Notes under the pieces: model-generated
Told to the model about the DNA's origin: nothing
Databases searched by the model: none
The model's input: only the letters and a program-made list of their open reading frames with translations
Source: Cyathus striatus
Taxonomy: Eukaryota; Basidiomycota; Agaricomycetes; Agaricales; Nidulariaceae
Assembly (NCBI GenBank): GCA_025738555.1
Contig: JAOVFP010000001.1
Span: forward strand, 1,922,001 to 1,986,000
Length of the DNA stretch: 64,000 nt
Direction of reading: 5' to 3'
Position numbers and translations under genes: made by a program
Part shown: piece by piece, positions 1 to 12,059 of the stretch
Layout of the letters: the number at the start of each line of letters is the position of its first letter
Numbering within the stretch: the first letter of the stretch is position 1

Positions 1-1231
1 TGGAGGAAGACACAGGATAGGAGGCGGGTGTAGGCGTTGGGGTGTGCATCAGGGAAGGTCATAATGGTTGAAGGGAAATATATGAGATGACCCGAACTTA
101 GGGTATAAAAAGGGTACACGGATGGTGATGGCATGGGGGTGATGCGAACATGGTCATTATGCTAGCAGCGCTCCGCCTGCAGTATTGTGATGTCTGCCAT
201 CCCGCAACCTTCCCTCTCATTAGTGGCAGTGGGGCATTGTGGGTGGACATGTCGCTATTCAGAGTCTTTCTTGTTGTATGAGAGATCTCAACACGTTTCT
301 GAGGGGGACTGAACCGAGGGATTGCTGGGCTACCATCACTCTGGCGATATCTATGCTGCTACAACGCCACTCGAAAACGTCAAGTTCTACCACCCACCAA
401 AACTCAGCTGTATCCTGGCTCCATAAGAGTCCTTTGCTTTCCATTACCACACATCTACTATGATGCTATCTACCCTGTCATTGTCTGCTGGTATCGTTGC
501 GTTACAAGTCTACCTTGCTCTCGCAACGCTGCTTCCTCACAGAGCAGGTGTCTTTTTGGTCATCACAGCACTGCTCTACAATGGATTCTTCCACGCTAAA
601 CCTCACTCTTGCCCCATTGCTTGATGGAGACTGGAGATTGAGAGGGATGAGTCATTGGACGTGATTGGCAGTGCAGGTCAGGATGGTGATACCATTTTTA
701 TGGTAGAGTGAGTTGCAGGACGAGGTTGGGGATTAAGACAAAGTTGGGAATGAAGATGAAGAACATCATGTATTTAACCATGACTTTTGAATATGTATAT
801 GATATTACTATCCCATAGCACGCCGTTCATATTCCATATATCGATGTTTAAATCCCAGTTCGTTTTGGTGGGTTCTTGAAGACGCCCTGATCACAAATGG
901 CTTTCAGATTAATGAAAACCACATTGTGTTATCTTGACATGTGCATCTTGATCATCAAAGCCAGACCATGAAGATCCTTGCAAAAAGGTCAGCTTACTCC
1001 GATATTCGCGCAGATAGAATTTTAATTGAAAGGGACAAGTCTAAGTCAGAAACAGCTACCATATATAAAAATAGTGCATGATTATCTTAGCTTCATTCGC
1101 ATCTTCCCGCATACTTGGATAAGAATAGACTGTCAGGGTATATAAACCCCTGTGCATTTGATATTGTAGTTAGCAACCCATCAATTTCACTTGCTAGGCA
1201 TCGATCTTCAATTACTCACTCACTAACAAAC
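1..1231. other. No recognisable gene; upstream flank of the receptor pseudogene
   Basis: Mixed-composition sequence with only short overlapping frames of up to 74 codons on both strands (239-463) and no family resemblance. A TATA-like stretch (GGGTATAAAAAGGG) lies near 104-117 and could be a promoter for something outside the visible gene set, but no start or exon pattern supports a gene. The last 150 bases lead into the NB-ARC/TPR gene. Confidence 0.5.
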
Positions 1232-3659
1232 ATGACTTCTGGGGCTTTTGCAAATTCTCACCACTTCATTGTTAATCAACCAGAAATGTATGACATAAGA
1301 GGAGAAAATCAGGTATCTTCATACTGCAATTGATGGATCATAATTTTGAAATGTTTATAACTTCCAGACTATTAACATAATCACAAATCACCCAAACAGT
1401 AACCTGCTTCCTGCATTTCAGAACACTATGGCTTGCACATCACCAAACTTTGTGGGACAAGAAATTTATCTTAAGAAGCTTCATGAACATTTCTGTGGTA
1501 GTAGTACTATGAATAAGTCAGAGAGGAAAATGTTTCTTCTACATGGAATGGGTGGCATTGGAAAGACACAAATATGTTTAAAATTTTGTGATCAAACTGC
1601 AGAATAGTATGTATTCCTTGTGATTTTGCTGATGTCATAATAACTTATTAATTACAGTTTCTTTTATATCTTCTGGGTTGACACAACATCTGATGATACA
1701 GTTATACAAAGTCTGAAGGATATTTATACAAAATTTGCAAGTTTTGGTACACAAGCATTTGAATTCTCAACTGCTGTGGTTTTACAACAGATTTCTTCTC
1801 TTAAATTACAATGGCTTATGATTTTTGATAATGCAGACAACTCCCCAGAAATGGTTGAAAAGTACTTTCCTCCAGGAAATACAGGAAACATTCTTATTAC
1901 TAGCAGAAATTCTGAACTTAAAAGAATTGCTACACATGATAATTCAATGGAGGTAACTGAAATGAATGAAACAACTGCAATTGAGTTGTTATTGAAAATA
2001 GGTGGACTTTCAAATATACATGAAAAGGAGGCAACAAAAATTGTGAACAACTTATATTGTCTACCATTAGCAATTGATATGGCAGGTGCATACATTACAC
2101 AGACACAGTGCACTCCAAATGAATTCATTGAAATTTACAACAAGTATAGACCAAAGTTATTGAATGATAATAAGTATTGAGGATCATCAAAATACAACAA
2201 ATCAGTATATAATACATGGGAAATTTCAATTGAAAAGATATTGGAAATGAGTAACAATACACAAGATAAATCATTGTCAGCTGCTGCACAATATGCAATC
2301 AGTCTGCTCAATATATGTGCATTTATGCACTACAAGAATATATCTCAAATAATGTTTGAATGAGCTGTCAAGTTTTACTCTCAAAATGTAGAACAGTTCA
2401 CAAATGTCATTACACCTACATATCTACATACTATGAATAGCTCAATTCTCAATATGAATGAGGATAGGGAATGGAATGGCTGGATATTTCATAAAAGTAT
2501 TGGATTGCTCTTGTCATTCTCACTAATGAAGAGAACAGGTGGTGATACAACATACAACATGCATCCATTGATACAATTCTGTTGTGAAGATAGATTATCA
2601 ATAGCAGAAGCAAGTCTATGGTTACTTAATACCACAGCAATCATTTTAAGTTCTGTTTGTTCTGAACACACAACTAAAGAATACACATATCAAAATTCTA
2701 TTATGCTTCATGTTCTTCAAAATCAAAAAAAATATAGTATATCATATTCCATGACATATTATGAAGACATATCTAGGTTATTTGCAATGGTATTGAAAAA
2801 TGGAGGAAAGTACAACATTGAAGGAACATATTGATTGGAAATCTTGAAGCAGAATTTGAAAGCACTTGGAATTGTGTATAAGGACATATCTAGTAGTTTG
2901 AATAACTTAGAGATTATATACATGAATAAAAAATACAACAGAAATTCAAAGTTGAAGGATATAGTATCCATGTTACAAAGTGTTGCAAGCACATGCTGGA
3001 AGAAGATGAAACCTGATCATAGTACAAATTCAAGGAAGGTCAAAATTATACTATCTTTAGCACAACATCTTGCAAACACATACTGGAATCAAGGGAAGTG
3101 GACAGATGCAGAGAAGTTGGAGATTCAGGTGCTGGAGATGAGGACCAGAATTCTTGGTCAAGAGCATCCTGATACCCTTAGAAGCATGGGAAACCTGGCA
3201 GGCACATACTGTAATCAAGGGAAGTGGACAGATGCAAAGAAGCTGCAGATTCAGGTGCTGGAGATGAGGACCAGAATTCTTGGTCAAGAGCATCCTGATA
3301 CCCTTAGAAGCATGGGAAACCTGGCAGGCACATACTGTAATCAAGGGAAGTGGACAGATGCAAAGAAGCTGCAGATTCAGGTGCTGGAGATGAGGACCAG
3401 AATTCTTGGTCAAGAGCATCCTGATACCCTTAGAAGCATGGGAAACCTGGCAGGCACATACTGTAATCAAGGGAAGTGGACAGATGCAAAGAAGCTGCAG
3501 ATTCAGGTGCTGGAGATGAGGACCAGAATTCTTGGTCAAGAGCATCCTGATACACTTAGAAGCATGGGAAACCTGGCAAGCACATACCAGAATCAAGGGA
3601 AGTGGACAGATGCAGAGAAGCTGGAGAGTCAGGTACTGGAGATGAGAAGAAGAATTTGA
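1232..3659 (+). pseudogene. NB-ARC / TPR NOD-like receptor (NLR-type), broken by in-frame stops
   Basis: Fungal NLR-type P-loop NTPase with C-terminal tetratricopeptide repeats; such proteins sense non-self or internal cues through their repeats. Model: exon 1 1232-1312 (27 codons from an ATG), intron 1313-1421, exon 2 1422-1606, intron 1607-1657 (GTATGT...ACAG), then exon 3. Exon 2 encodes the Walker A motif GMGGIGKTQ. Exon 3 encodes a Walker B-like stretch (WLMIFDNAD), an RNBS-B-like segment (NILITSRNSE) and a GLPL-like segment (CLPLAIDMAGAY). Reading stays in one frame to the TPRs at the end, but three in-frame TGA codons interrupt it (2178-2180, about 2361, 2832-2834). No frameshift is needed, so the damage is point mutation only. 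The TPRs are near-identical 42-residue units. There is no clear N-terminal effector domain: exon 1 is very short. Family assignment is firm; activity is unlikely unless the stops are read through. Confidence 0.85.
3066..3655 (+). repeat. 126-bp tandem repeat encoding 42-residue TPR units
   Basis: Five units in exact 126-bp register: the GKWTDA codons recur at 3105, 3231, 3357, 3483 and 3609. The three middle units are almost base-identical (LGQEHPDTLRSMGNLAGTY...). The identity is at DNA level, so the units arose by recent duplication or conversion, as reported for hypervariable repeat domains of fungal NLRs. Confidence 0.9.
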
Positions 3660-4390
3660 GTGTTAGCTATATGTGAGAAGGAATGGTGTGAAGCTATCAT
3701 GTATTAATAAAAGTGTCAATTTTTAGTTATAATATAGAATATAAATCCAAACTTTCGATTCTGGTATATTCTTGTATGCTGTGGCATATTCTATCCAGGT
3801 TAATTATTGTGCTTCTCTTTTTAAAATCTTCTGATTCCTTGATATGCTAGGGACTATCATGTTGGTAATACACCTAGTAAAATTATAAAGCTTTTTTCAA
3901 TCTCTAAAACTTTTTTGTTCTATCCTTTTCATTCACCAATCTGACTGCCATTCATAAAATTGTATAATTCTGCATATTTTCTCAGCTATTATTTGTTTTT
4001 TTTTAGACCATCTTTCTTTTCTAGCCTTTGCTTTAGCCCATTCAGTTCTCAATGCTTCACATGATTCTTCATTATTTTGTTCTGTGTTTCCTATTTGATT
4101 ATTTTGTCATATCAGCCATATTCATGATGTTACATAGCACCTATATCATGTTGTATTAGTTCTTACTTATTGCATTAATAGGAAACCCAGAACCCAATTA
4201 TCACTTTTGTAAGCAAGTTACATATAACAGGAATGGTGATATAGGGAAACCTAGTGACAAGCATTATCAATGCTATCATGTTGGTTACCAAATTCTAACA
4301 ATAATCTAGGCTATTCACTTCCATCTAAATGGTATAGCTATTGATTAATCTACATAACTACATCTAATGTTTTACCTGCTTACAATTTAG
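3660..4390. other. Intergenic, AT-rich, downstream of the receptor pseudogene
   Basis: T-rich sequence with no frame above 60 codons. It starts as the 3' flank of the receptor (AATAAA-like ATTAATAAAAG at about 3703). Nothing else recognised. Confidence 0.5.
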
Positions 4391-4562
4391 AATTGACTGG
4401 AAATCTGAAGACAGCATCACCCACTATGTATGAATTTTACAACATTCTTAAGGCTTGGTGTAGGAATGAGGGAGTTGTAGATGAAGAGATTGAAATCAGA
4501 TCTGGTAACCTTCTATTGAGTTAAGGAAAACTGGCCTCATACTTAGAAGAGCTGGAGAAAAG
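4391..4562 (+). pseudogene. Unidentified coding fragment
   Basis: After a possible splice acceptor (acaatttag, about 4390) one frame reads a plausible protein of about 57 residues with stretches such as SPTMYEFYNILKAWC and ending near YLEELEKS, with one in-frame TAA. The composition looks coding, but I cannot assign a family. The solo LTR interrupts it at 4563. It could be a remnant of a transposon-encoded protein. Confidence 0.3.
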
Positions 4563-4917
4563 TGTTAGATATTCAGGGTTGCACAGCTTCTTTGACAGCT
4601 GTCACTTGTCACCTGTCATACTTGACAGTTCTGTGATTGACAGATCCTTGATTGACAGTTCTGTGATTGACAGATATGTGATTGACAGATTGACAGCTGT
4701 CAGTTACCTTAGTTACATGGACCTTGGTTAGGACTTTGGTAGACAGCCCCAGTATATATACACTCTGTAACTTGGTAGTAGTTAACAAGTTTCCTCCCCA
4801 TCTTGTGTCTGTGTTAGTGTTTGTGTCTGAGTTATTTGCTCCCTTATCACCTTCCTTGCTCTCTATTATTCTCTATTCTCTCTCCATCCACCCCCTCTAT
4901 TCTTGTTACTTCTGACA
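4563..4917 (+). mobile_element. Solo LTR 1 (355 bp)
   Basis: Begins TGTTAGATATTCAGGG and ends TTCTGACA, flanked by a perfect 5-bp target duplication AAAAG (4558-4562 and 4918-4922). A second copy lies at 24688-25009 with a different duplication. It contains a TATA box (AGTATATATACAC, about 4752) placed as expected for an LTR promoter, and TGACAG-rich direct repeats in its first half. No internal retrotransposon sequence adjoins it, so it is a recombination-derived solo LTR. Confidence 0.92.
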
Positions 4918-5331
4918 AAAAGGTCAGATAATATTAAGATATGATTTTATCTTACTCTTGTTGTAAATGTAGTGCTAAATTTCTTATATTTATGTAGGAG
5001 CCCAGGCCTTTAATCAACAGGTTTGAATGTTTGCTAGAAAGCTGGGTTGTAGATTGTGATACACATGTAGTGAATACAATCTACCTTAGTTTAAATTTCT
5101 TTATATCTTGACTTTGAGATACCAGTACCAAGTGTGACAAGTGAGGAAACTGCAGGGAGGGGCTGAGTTCCTGCATTACCCCCCATAAAACACCAAGGGA
5201 TTAAAACAAAAACTCTACCTCAGTATGTCAGATGTACAACCAGTGAAGTGACTGCAGGACTTAGGACTGAAGTCCAAAATACAGTGAGTAAGTTAGTAAT
5301 TGAAGTAATGTGTGTACAATATACCTGAAGT
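4918..5331. other. Intergenic, no gene seen
   Basis: AT-rich sequence between solo LTR 1 and the family A element. No coding frame is supported. Confidence 0.5.
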
Positions 5332-5993
5332 GAGGTCTTTACCCTCCCCCCTAAATTTTGGACAGACTCTGGACAGACTCTGCAGAATTTCCATGGAATT
5401 TCTGGCCATTCCACAGACTCCATCTGGACTCCAGGTGGACTTGTTTTGGTAGAGACACCTGCCAAATTTTAGTTTTCTGGTCCAGGTGTTTTCTAGATGG
5501 ATTCCTCATGGAATCCAGATTATTGGCCAATTCCACCTTTCAGCCAGAATTCTGAAGGAATTTGCTATACTGGATTCTGGGTAGCTTGTATTAATTAGTA
5601 GTTTATTACTTACTTTACTTATATTATAAATAAATTAGTAGAGCATGACATAGTATGCACATACTGTACAGTCCACTACTTCTATTTGAGTGTGACATGT
5701 CTGTTGAGCATGACATGATGTGTTGAGTGTGACACCATGTGTTGATTGTGATATAGTGTGTTGAGTGTAACACCATGTGTCGAGGTTGACACCATGCATC
5801 AAGCTGATGTTGCTGCTATAGAACTACTGGTAAAATACAAGTGTATCTTATTTATCTGACATAATAAACTATATAATCCTAAAATACTGTAGTTCTTGTG
5901 GTAGTCTTTGTAAATAGTAATGATATTCAAATACTAATACTACTGAGACTAGTACATTATGATCTCAATACTGTCTGTGCTATGTATGCTTTA

Positions 5994-6674
5994 CAGCCGT
6001 TTGCAGAAATCATGGCAGTTGCCGGCCATTTTAGGCAATTGTGGGTGGACCTAACCCTAACCAAACCCTAGTGACGCGCGGCACCTGGCCAACTGGTAGT
6101 GTACCACAATCCTCTAAATCCTCACCCAATCATCTCCGCCAAGTGCTCTTAGTCTCAGTATTCGGGATTTGATGTGTTCTTATCATGAATCTCAAGCCTT
6201 TCAATGAATTGTGGCTAGCTAAGGTGGGTAATGCTCAAGTGAAGCTCAAGCACTCATGACTCAGGCAACACCCAAGCATTACTCACTTCTCAGCCTCAGT
6301 CCTCTTCAACTACTTCTTTCTATTGGAAATCTGCATATTTATTGGAATAGTAGAGGGAAAGGGATAAGTGAAAGAGGAAGAGGTGGAGTTGGGACAAAGT
6401 TGGAAAGGGGCAAGTGGGACACTGGAGTCTGGGAGTCTGGGAAGTTTGAACTTGTGAATTCATGCTCTGCTTTCCAATTTCTGACTGGCAGTGACCGTGA
6501 ATATGTTCACATTTGTATGTCCTGATAGTACTGTAATACATATAGTAGCTACTAGCTTTAGACCATAGCAGAGGTGATGATTTGCGCTGTGGTTGGCTAG
6601 GGTTTGGCTAGGGTTAGGTCCACCCGTAATTGCCGAAAATGGCACGCGACTGCCATGATTTCTGCAAACGGCTG
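5994..6674. mobile_element. TA-insertion MITE (Tc1/mariner type), 681 bp
   Basis: Long terminal inverted repeats start CAGCCGTTTGCAGAAATC at both ends and continue inward for about 80 bp, including a CCTAACCCTAACC stretch, with flanking TA dinucleotides (5992-5993, 6675-6676). TA duplication plus TIRs is the Tc1/mariner signature. The interior has no transposase; the 89- and 73-codon frames are overlapping chance frames. It is nested inside the family A element. Confidence 0.85.
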
Positions 6675-7440
6675 TAAAAGACTCGAAAATATATCAATAT
6701 CTGATTATGTCTGTCTGCTGGTGCTACCCTGTCTGTGGGGAATGGAAATACTGCTGTGGCACAGTACATAGTGTTCCCTCACATTTGCCCTCACCTTATA
6801 TAAACTACAGATATCTAATAATACATGTAAAGTACCAAATGTGCATATCTATTTTATGAGTCCATAGCTGGCCAAGACTTTAGTGATAAAGTGCATAGTA
6901 TTCTAATTATAGCATAGGTACTATTTCTCTAATAATGCACATCACATGTTCCTGTGCCATGCTGCAAAAGATGCATACTGATGTATACTGGACTTGATAC
7001 ATGTTATCTCAAGGTGCCTTGTCTTGTGTTCTGAGCACTCATCTGGCAACATCCACCACTGATATGTTATTATCTCCCCTACAGCTTCATCTGTTATTCT
7101 AGTAAGTGCACTCTTTATGTTTTAAAACACTTACATGGCCAACTATTTCTAGATCCCCAATGTCATCAATCATATATTCTCTGACAAGAGATATATGCAC
7201 CTTTCATTCAACAAGTCTATTGAATAATATGTCAACTTGAGTTTCCACCCTATCTAGGTAGTATGTACATAACTTCTCCTGATCTTTTTATATTTGTTTT
7301 ATAGTTTTTATTCCCTTGTTTTAATTATATGTTTTTTATCATATATTTAGCTGGCAGCACAGGACTTAGCCCCAGCTCTTGAACCCAAGATCAGCCAGGT
7401 AAGTTTTATGTAATATGAATTGCTATATCTAATTTATTAG
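6675..7440. other. Unique interior of element A-1, no gene recognised
   Basis: AT-rich, no long frame. A short stretch at about 7353-7398, bounded by AG and GTAAG, could be a mini-exon (reads LAAQDLAPALEPKISQ), but nothing else supports a gene. Confidence 0.3.
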
Positions 7441-7444
7441 TCTC

Positions 7445-7870
7445 TTATCAAATTAATAGCTGCCATATCAGAGCATGACATCATGTGTTGATTGTGATAC
7501 AGTGTATTGAGTGTGACACTGTGTGTTGAGTGTGACACACAGGCATCACAATGTTTGCTTAGTGTCACAGTATCTTTTTATATAATGTCATACTTTTCAC
7601 ATAGTGTCACAGTATCACAGATTTTGATAGCTGTGACACTATGTGACAAGTGTGATAATGAAGATGACCCTGATGACCATGACAATGTGAATGTGATATT
7701 TGCATCATTATGACCATGTGTGATACTGTGACACTATGCAATGGTAACTGTGACAACTCCAATACTGTGACACTGCAAAGAGTGTGACAAGTCTAATACT
7801 ATGTGAAACATAACTGTGATGACTGCAATACTGTGAGACACATGATATTGTGATATTGTAATACTATGTG
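7445..7870. repeat. TGTGACAC-type degenerate array in A-1
   Basis: Repeats of GTGTGACACTRTGTG-like words with drift; part of the head-to-head arrays in the core of the family A element. The overlapping short frames are repeat artefacts. Confidence 0.7.
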
Positions 7871-7930
7871 ACTCTATGGGCAAACAAAGTTATATTTCAT
7901 CTCCATCAATTGGAAAATTTCTCATTCCAC

Positions 7931-8953
7931 GAGCTCTTTACACTTAGCCATGTGTTCTGTATGGATCTGTGTGGAATCCATATGGAATTTTCGGAATCCG
8001 TGCGGAATCTGCACAGATTTTTTTCATTTTGGCAGAAGTTTTTTTGGGTCTGTACAGATTCCGCACAGATTCCGAAAATTCTGTATGGATTATGCAGAAT
8101 TCCTCGGAATTCCGCATTACAGACCTGAAAATTCTGTACAGAATTTTATTATACTTATTTCCTTGCATGTGACACTCTGCATTAAGCATGACACTAGGTG
8201 TTGAGTGTGACACTATAAGCGTGACACTAGGTGTTGAGTGTGACTAAGCGTGACACTAAGTGTTGAGTGTGACACTAAGCGTTGAGTGTGACTAAGCGTG
8301 ACACTAAGCGTTGAGTGTGACACTTGGTGTTGAGTGTGACTAAGCGTGACACTAAGCATTGAGTGTGACACTAAGTGTTGAGTGTGACACTAAGCATTGA
8401 GTGTGACACTAGGCATTGAGTGTGACTAAGCGTGACACTAAATGTTGAATGTCACACTATACATTAAACATGACACCATGCATTAAGCGTGACACTATGC
8501 ATTAAACATAACACTATACATTAAGCATGACACTAAGTATTGAGTGTGACACTATGCATTAAGCATAACACTAAGTGATGAGTGTGACACTCTGCATTAA
8601 GTGTGACACTAAGTGTTGAGTGTGACACTATACATTAAGCATAACACTATGCATTAAGTGTGATACTATGCATTAAGAATGATACTATATATTGAGTGTA
8701 TCATGGATTTTGTATAGTGTGACACTTTTCACCTAGGGTTACACTTGACATGTGTGACAAGGCAGCAATGCATACATCCACACAGAATCCATATAGAATA
8801 ATCACCTCTAATAATAATAATAGCTACTATATAAATTCTGTATGGTATCTATACAGGTCTGTACAGGTCTGTACAGATCTGTACGGAATTTTCGGATTCC
8901 GTGCAGATTCCGTACGGATCCGTACAGACCTCTTGGGGGAGTGTAAATTACTG
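7931..8953 (-). mobile_element. Family B fold-back element B-1 (1023 bp), nested in A-1
   Basis: Left end GAGCTCTTTACAC, right end GTGTAAATTACTG (inverse of CAGTAATTTACAC). It is flanked by a perfect 8-bp duplication CATTCCAC (7923-7930, 8954-8961), and removing it restores the family A sequence seen at 54050-54080. Arms are built of near-palindromic words such as GTACGGATCCGTAC and CTGTACAGATC. The core (about 8170-8730) is a 19-bp-period array of TAAGCGTGACACTAGGTG/TTGAGTGTGACAC. No coding capacity. Confidence 0.93.
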
Positions 8954-9147
8954 CATTCCACCTGGATTCCACCCAGAAAAAATGTTCTTTAACATGGACT
9001 CAATGTGGACTTTTTCTGGAAATTATCATGTCCATCCAAACTCCATCTGGAAAATCTGGTTTTCATATGGAGTCCACCTGGAAATTCCAGACATTTTCTT
9101 GTCTGTCTGGAGTTCATCTGGAAATTGGGGGGGAGGGTAAAGTACTA

Positions 9148-9543
9148 GTTTCATCCATCTTGCATTATCGACAACAATGAGATATCAACACCACAACAAT
9201 CAACTATAATTTGTACTTTAATTAGACTATACCATTCTGACATTGACAGTGACATAAGTATTGTATATGATTTGTCATTTTGGGCTTCGTCATCAGTAAG
9301 TTCTCAATTATATATATGGCTTTTGCAGTAAGTACTATGTGGTATTTGCATCTTCATGCCTGCCATTATGTCTCAAATTTCCATGCCTATTACCACATTA
9401 CTCAGTATGTCTTTTCCTCATTACTATTAGGAGCACTCAATGATGAGAAATAGAATGTGAAATTCCTATTCTATCTGCTCCCATGGGGGATATTGCAATG
9501 GCAGAGCTTGCAAGCTCTGTTACTGCATCTGGAGAATTTGGAT
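9148..9543. other. Intergenic, no gene seen
   Basis: AT-rich flank between the family A element and the SDR fragment. No supported frame. Confidence 0.5.
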
Positions 9544-10015
9544 TTATTGGAAAAGGTAAGCTTTCTCAGTTAGTGCACCATTAGAAGCCCTGCAAAAGTT
9601 TATGTCAAATAGATCTCTAGGCTGGTCTTCCAAGATTCCCTCAGCTTCATACAGATGACCCAGCATCCCAGCATTATTGTACATGACATCAACCCTGCCA
9701 AACTTCTTATGCACAGTTACAAAGGTGGATTTTATCTCTTCCAGATTTGTAACATTGATCTTAATGAGGAGCAACTGAGATGCATATTTTGAAGCAAGGT
9801 CAGAAAGAACTATGGGTTTGCAGAGAGTTGCAACAACATTGTCTTCATTTGACAGAGCTTGTTGGACAACAGTGTTTCTAAGACCTGTGGATGAACCAGT
9901 GACTAGCATAATGAGTATCTAGCTGTGTATAAAGATTGAGAAAGTTTCACCTACCAAGCCAAACTTTTGGAGAAGATATATGGATGCTTGAAGAATGAAT
10001 GGAGTCTGGATGATA
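9544..10015 (-). pseudogene. Short-chain dehydrogenase/reductase, N-terminal fragment
   Basis: Minus-strand Rossmann-fold SDR beginning. The nucleotide-binding motif reads LVTGSSTGLRN (the normal third Gly of TGxxxGxG is Arg), followed by the adenine-site segment INVTNLEEI and the NNAG motif (VDVMYNNAGMLG). The 121-codon frame 9909-9544 starts at an internal Met. An upstream exon segment ending at about 9954 reads SSPKVWL and joins through a short intron (GTAGGT to GCTAG) to give KVWLVTG, the usual SDR start, but that exon has no ATG. The sequence ends about 110 residues in, before the catalytic Tyr-x-x-x-Lys, soon after FDINF. Truncated and probably dead; substrate unknown. Confidence 0.8.
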
Positions 10016-10266
10016 ATAGATCACCTTTGTGTGGCTTTTATATAGTGCTGCATGTTTATACAGCCAGTAGATTAAAATTGACCCATTTAGCTATACCATC
10101 TTCCTCTAGAATTTAACTTGTGAGAATCAAGGGGTGTCAGCCAATTTGATCATATAACAGCAGTGTTATATGATTGCCCCAATCATATAAGCCCATGCCA
10201 ATTTATGATTGGGATCATAAACAATCATTGAGATTCTAATTAAATACTACTACTGTATGTAATAGG

Positions 10267-12059
10267 CAGTACTTTGCACTCCCCCCCCCCTTCACCATGA
10301 ATTCATGTGAATTTCACATGAAAGGCAGAAATTCACATGAACTTCACATGAATTTCACCTTCACATACAATATTCCAAAACCATCAAATTTAAGTGAAAA
10401 TTAGGTGAAGGTGAGGTGAAAGTTAGGTGAAATTTTACATTGAAAATTAGGTGAAATTCACATAAATATCATGTGAATATTAGATGAATTATAGACTATT
10501 GACAGTGTAATGTGCTAAGTGTCACATGATGTAGAGAGTGTGACACCATGTACTAAGTGTGACAATGTGTGCTGAGTGTGACAGTGTGTGCTGAGTATGA
10601 CACTGTATGCTGAGTGTAACACCAGGGTGTGACAATGTTTTTCAAATGATGAGTGTGATACTGTGTGCTAAGTGTGACACTGTGCTGAGTGTGACACTGT
10701 GCTGTGTGTGACACTATGTGTTGAGTGTGAAAGTGTGTGCTGCATGTGACAGTGTGTGGTGAGTGTGACACTGTGAACTGAGTGTGATATTGTGTATTGA
10801 GTGTGACACTGTATACTGAGTGTAACACCAGGGTGCAACAATGTTTTTCAAATGATAAGTGTGATACTGTGTGCTAAGTGTGACACTGTGCTGAGTGTAA
10901 TATTGTGTGCTCAGTGTGATACTGTTTGTTGATTGTGACACCCTGTGCTGAGTATGACAATAGTTTTTAAATGATGAGTGTCACACTGTGTGCTAAGTGT
11001 CACATCATGTGCTGAGTGTGACACCACATGGTGAGGGTTACACTGAGGGTTACACTGTGTAGTAAGGGTGACCATTACTCAACACTCAAGTTGTAGAGTT
11101 CAGAATTCTAGGATTCTGCCTGAACTTCAGGTGGACATTAGTAGGCTTCAGATAGATTTTATTTTATATCTACTCTACCTGGAGTCCACTTGTATTCTAT
11201 CTGTACTCTACCCATACTTTATGATTACTGAGTAGTGTGACACTTCTTAGTACAGTGTCACTCTCAGCATGTGATGTCACTCTCAGTACATGGTGTCACA
11301 CTTAGCACATAGTGTGACACTCATCCTTTGAAAAATATTGTCATACTTAGCACAGGGTGTCACACTCAACACACAGTGTCACACTCAGCACACAGTATCA
11401 CACTCAGCACACAGTGTCACACTCAGCACACAGTACACACTTAGCACACAATATTGCACTCAGCACACAGTGTCACACTTAGCACACCATGTCACACTCA
11501 GCACACCATGTCACACTCAGTACACAGTTTCACATGCAGCACAGTGTCACACACAGCACACAGTATCACACACAGCATTACATGCAGCACACAGTATCAC
11601 ACACAGCACACCATGTTACACTCAACACACACAGTATTACACTCAATACCTTGCATAGTGTCACACTCAGCACACCATGTCACACTCTTCATTTGAAAAA
11701 AACTGTCACACCCCAGTGTCACATTCAGCATACAGTATCACACTTAGCACATAGTATCACTCTTAGTACATGGTGTCACACTCAACACAAACACTATGAA
11801 ATACAACTGAAGCTCACTACTCTTGTATAAGCTTCACATGAGTTTCACATGAATTTCACATGAACTTCACTAAGTGACATGAATGTCTGGTGAAAAATTC
11901 ATGTGAAGATCAAGTGAATTGATGAAGTTCATGCCAAATTCATGTGAAATTCAAGTGAAATTATTAGCAGTGTTCTCACTGAAATTCAGCAAAAATAATG
12001 TGAAAAGGTTCACCTGAATTTCACATGAAATTCAGGTGTAAGGGGAGTGTAAAGAGCTC
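10267..12059 (+). mobile_element. Family C fold-back element C-1 (1793 bp), nested in E1
   Basis: Left end CAGTACTTTGCAC plus C-tract, right end GGGGAGTGTAAAGAGCTC. The 8-bp flanks are GTAATAGG (10259-10266) and ATAATAGG (12060-12067), one mismatch, and come from the E1 60-bp repeat. Arms (10310-10490, 11825-12050) are arrays of TTCACATGAATTTCACATG. The core holds about 19-bp TGTGACACTGTGTGCTGAG units in one orientation (10500-11080) and the complementary orientation (11230-11790), making one large hairpin. Frames through the core are periodic artefacts. Confidence 0.9.

Larger units (their letters stand above)
5332..9147 (-). mobile_element. Family A fold-back element, old copy (A-1), with two nested insertions
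   Basis: The left end is GAGGTCTTTACCC followed by a C-tract; the right end is a G-tract followed by GGGTAAAGTACTA, the inverse of CAGTACTTTACCC with one change. It is the inverted relative of the intact copy at 53847-55909: bases 5340-5600 match the right arm of that copy and 8962-9140 match its left arm, both reverse-complemented. Removing the nested MITE (5994-6674) and family B element (7931-8953) leaves about 2.1 kb, equal to the intact copy. The left flank (CCTGAAGT) and right flank (GTTTCATC) do not match, so the target duplication is lost or the copy is chimeric. Arm CpGs have mostly become TpG/CpA. No transposase frame is seen. Confidence 0.8.

Noticed and set aside
2178..2433. Splitting the NLR region into several separate genes
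   Set aside because: All pieces are in one frame with continuous NB-ARC to TPR order; single TGA codons explain the breaks.
4563..4917. Promoter of a host gene (TATA at about 4752)
   Set aside because: Bounded by TG...CA ends with a perfect 5-bp duplication and repeated at 24688; it is an LTR promoter.
5994..6674. Telomere remnant (CCTAACCCTAACC)
   Set aside because: The motif is part of both inverted repeats of a TA-flanked MITE, not a tandem telomere array.
10553..11830. Open frames of 70-113 codons rich in His, Ser, Thr (and similar frames at 54202-55409, 35709-37533, 39736-41352, 45094-45806)
   Set aside because: They arise because the repeat period lacks stops in several frames on both strands; the residues simply repeat the monomer. 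No start context or domain.
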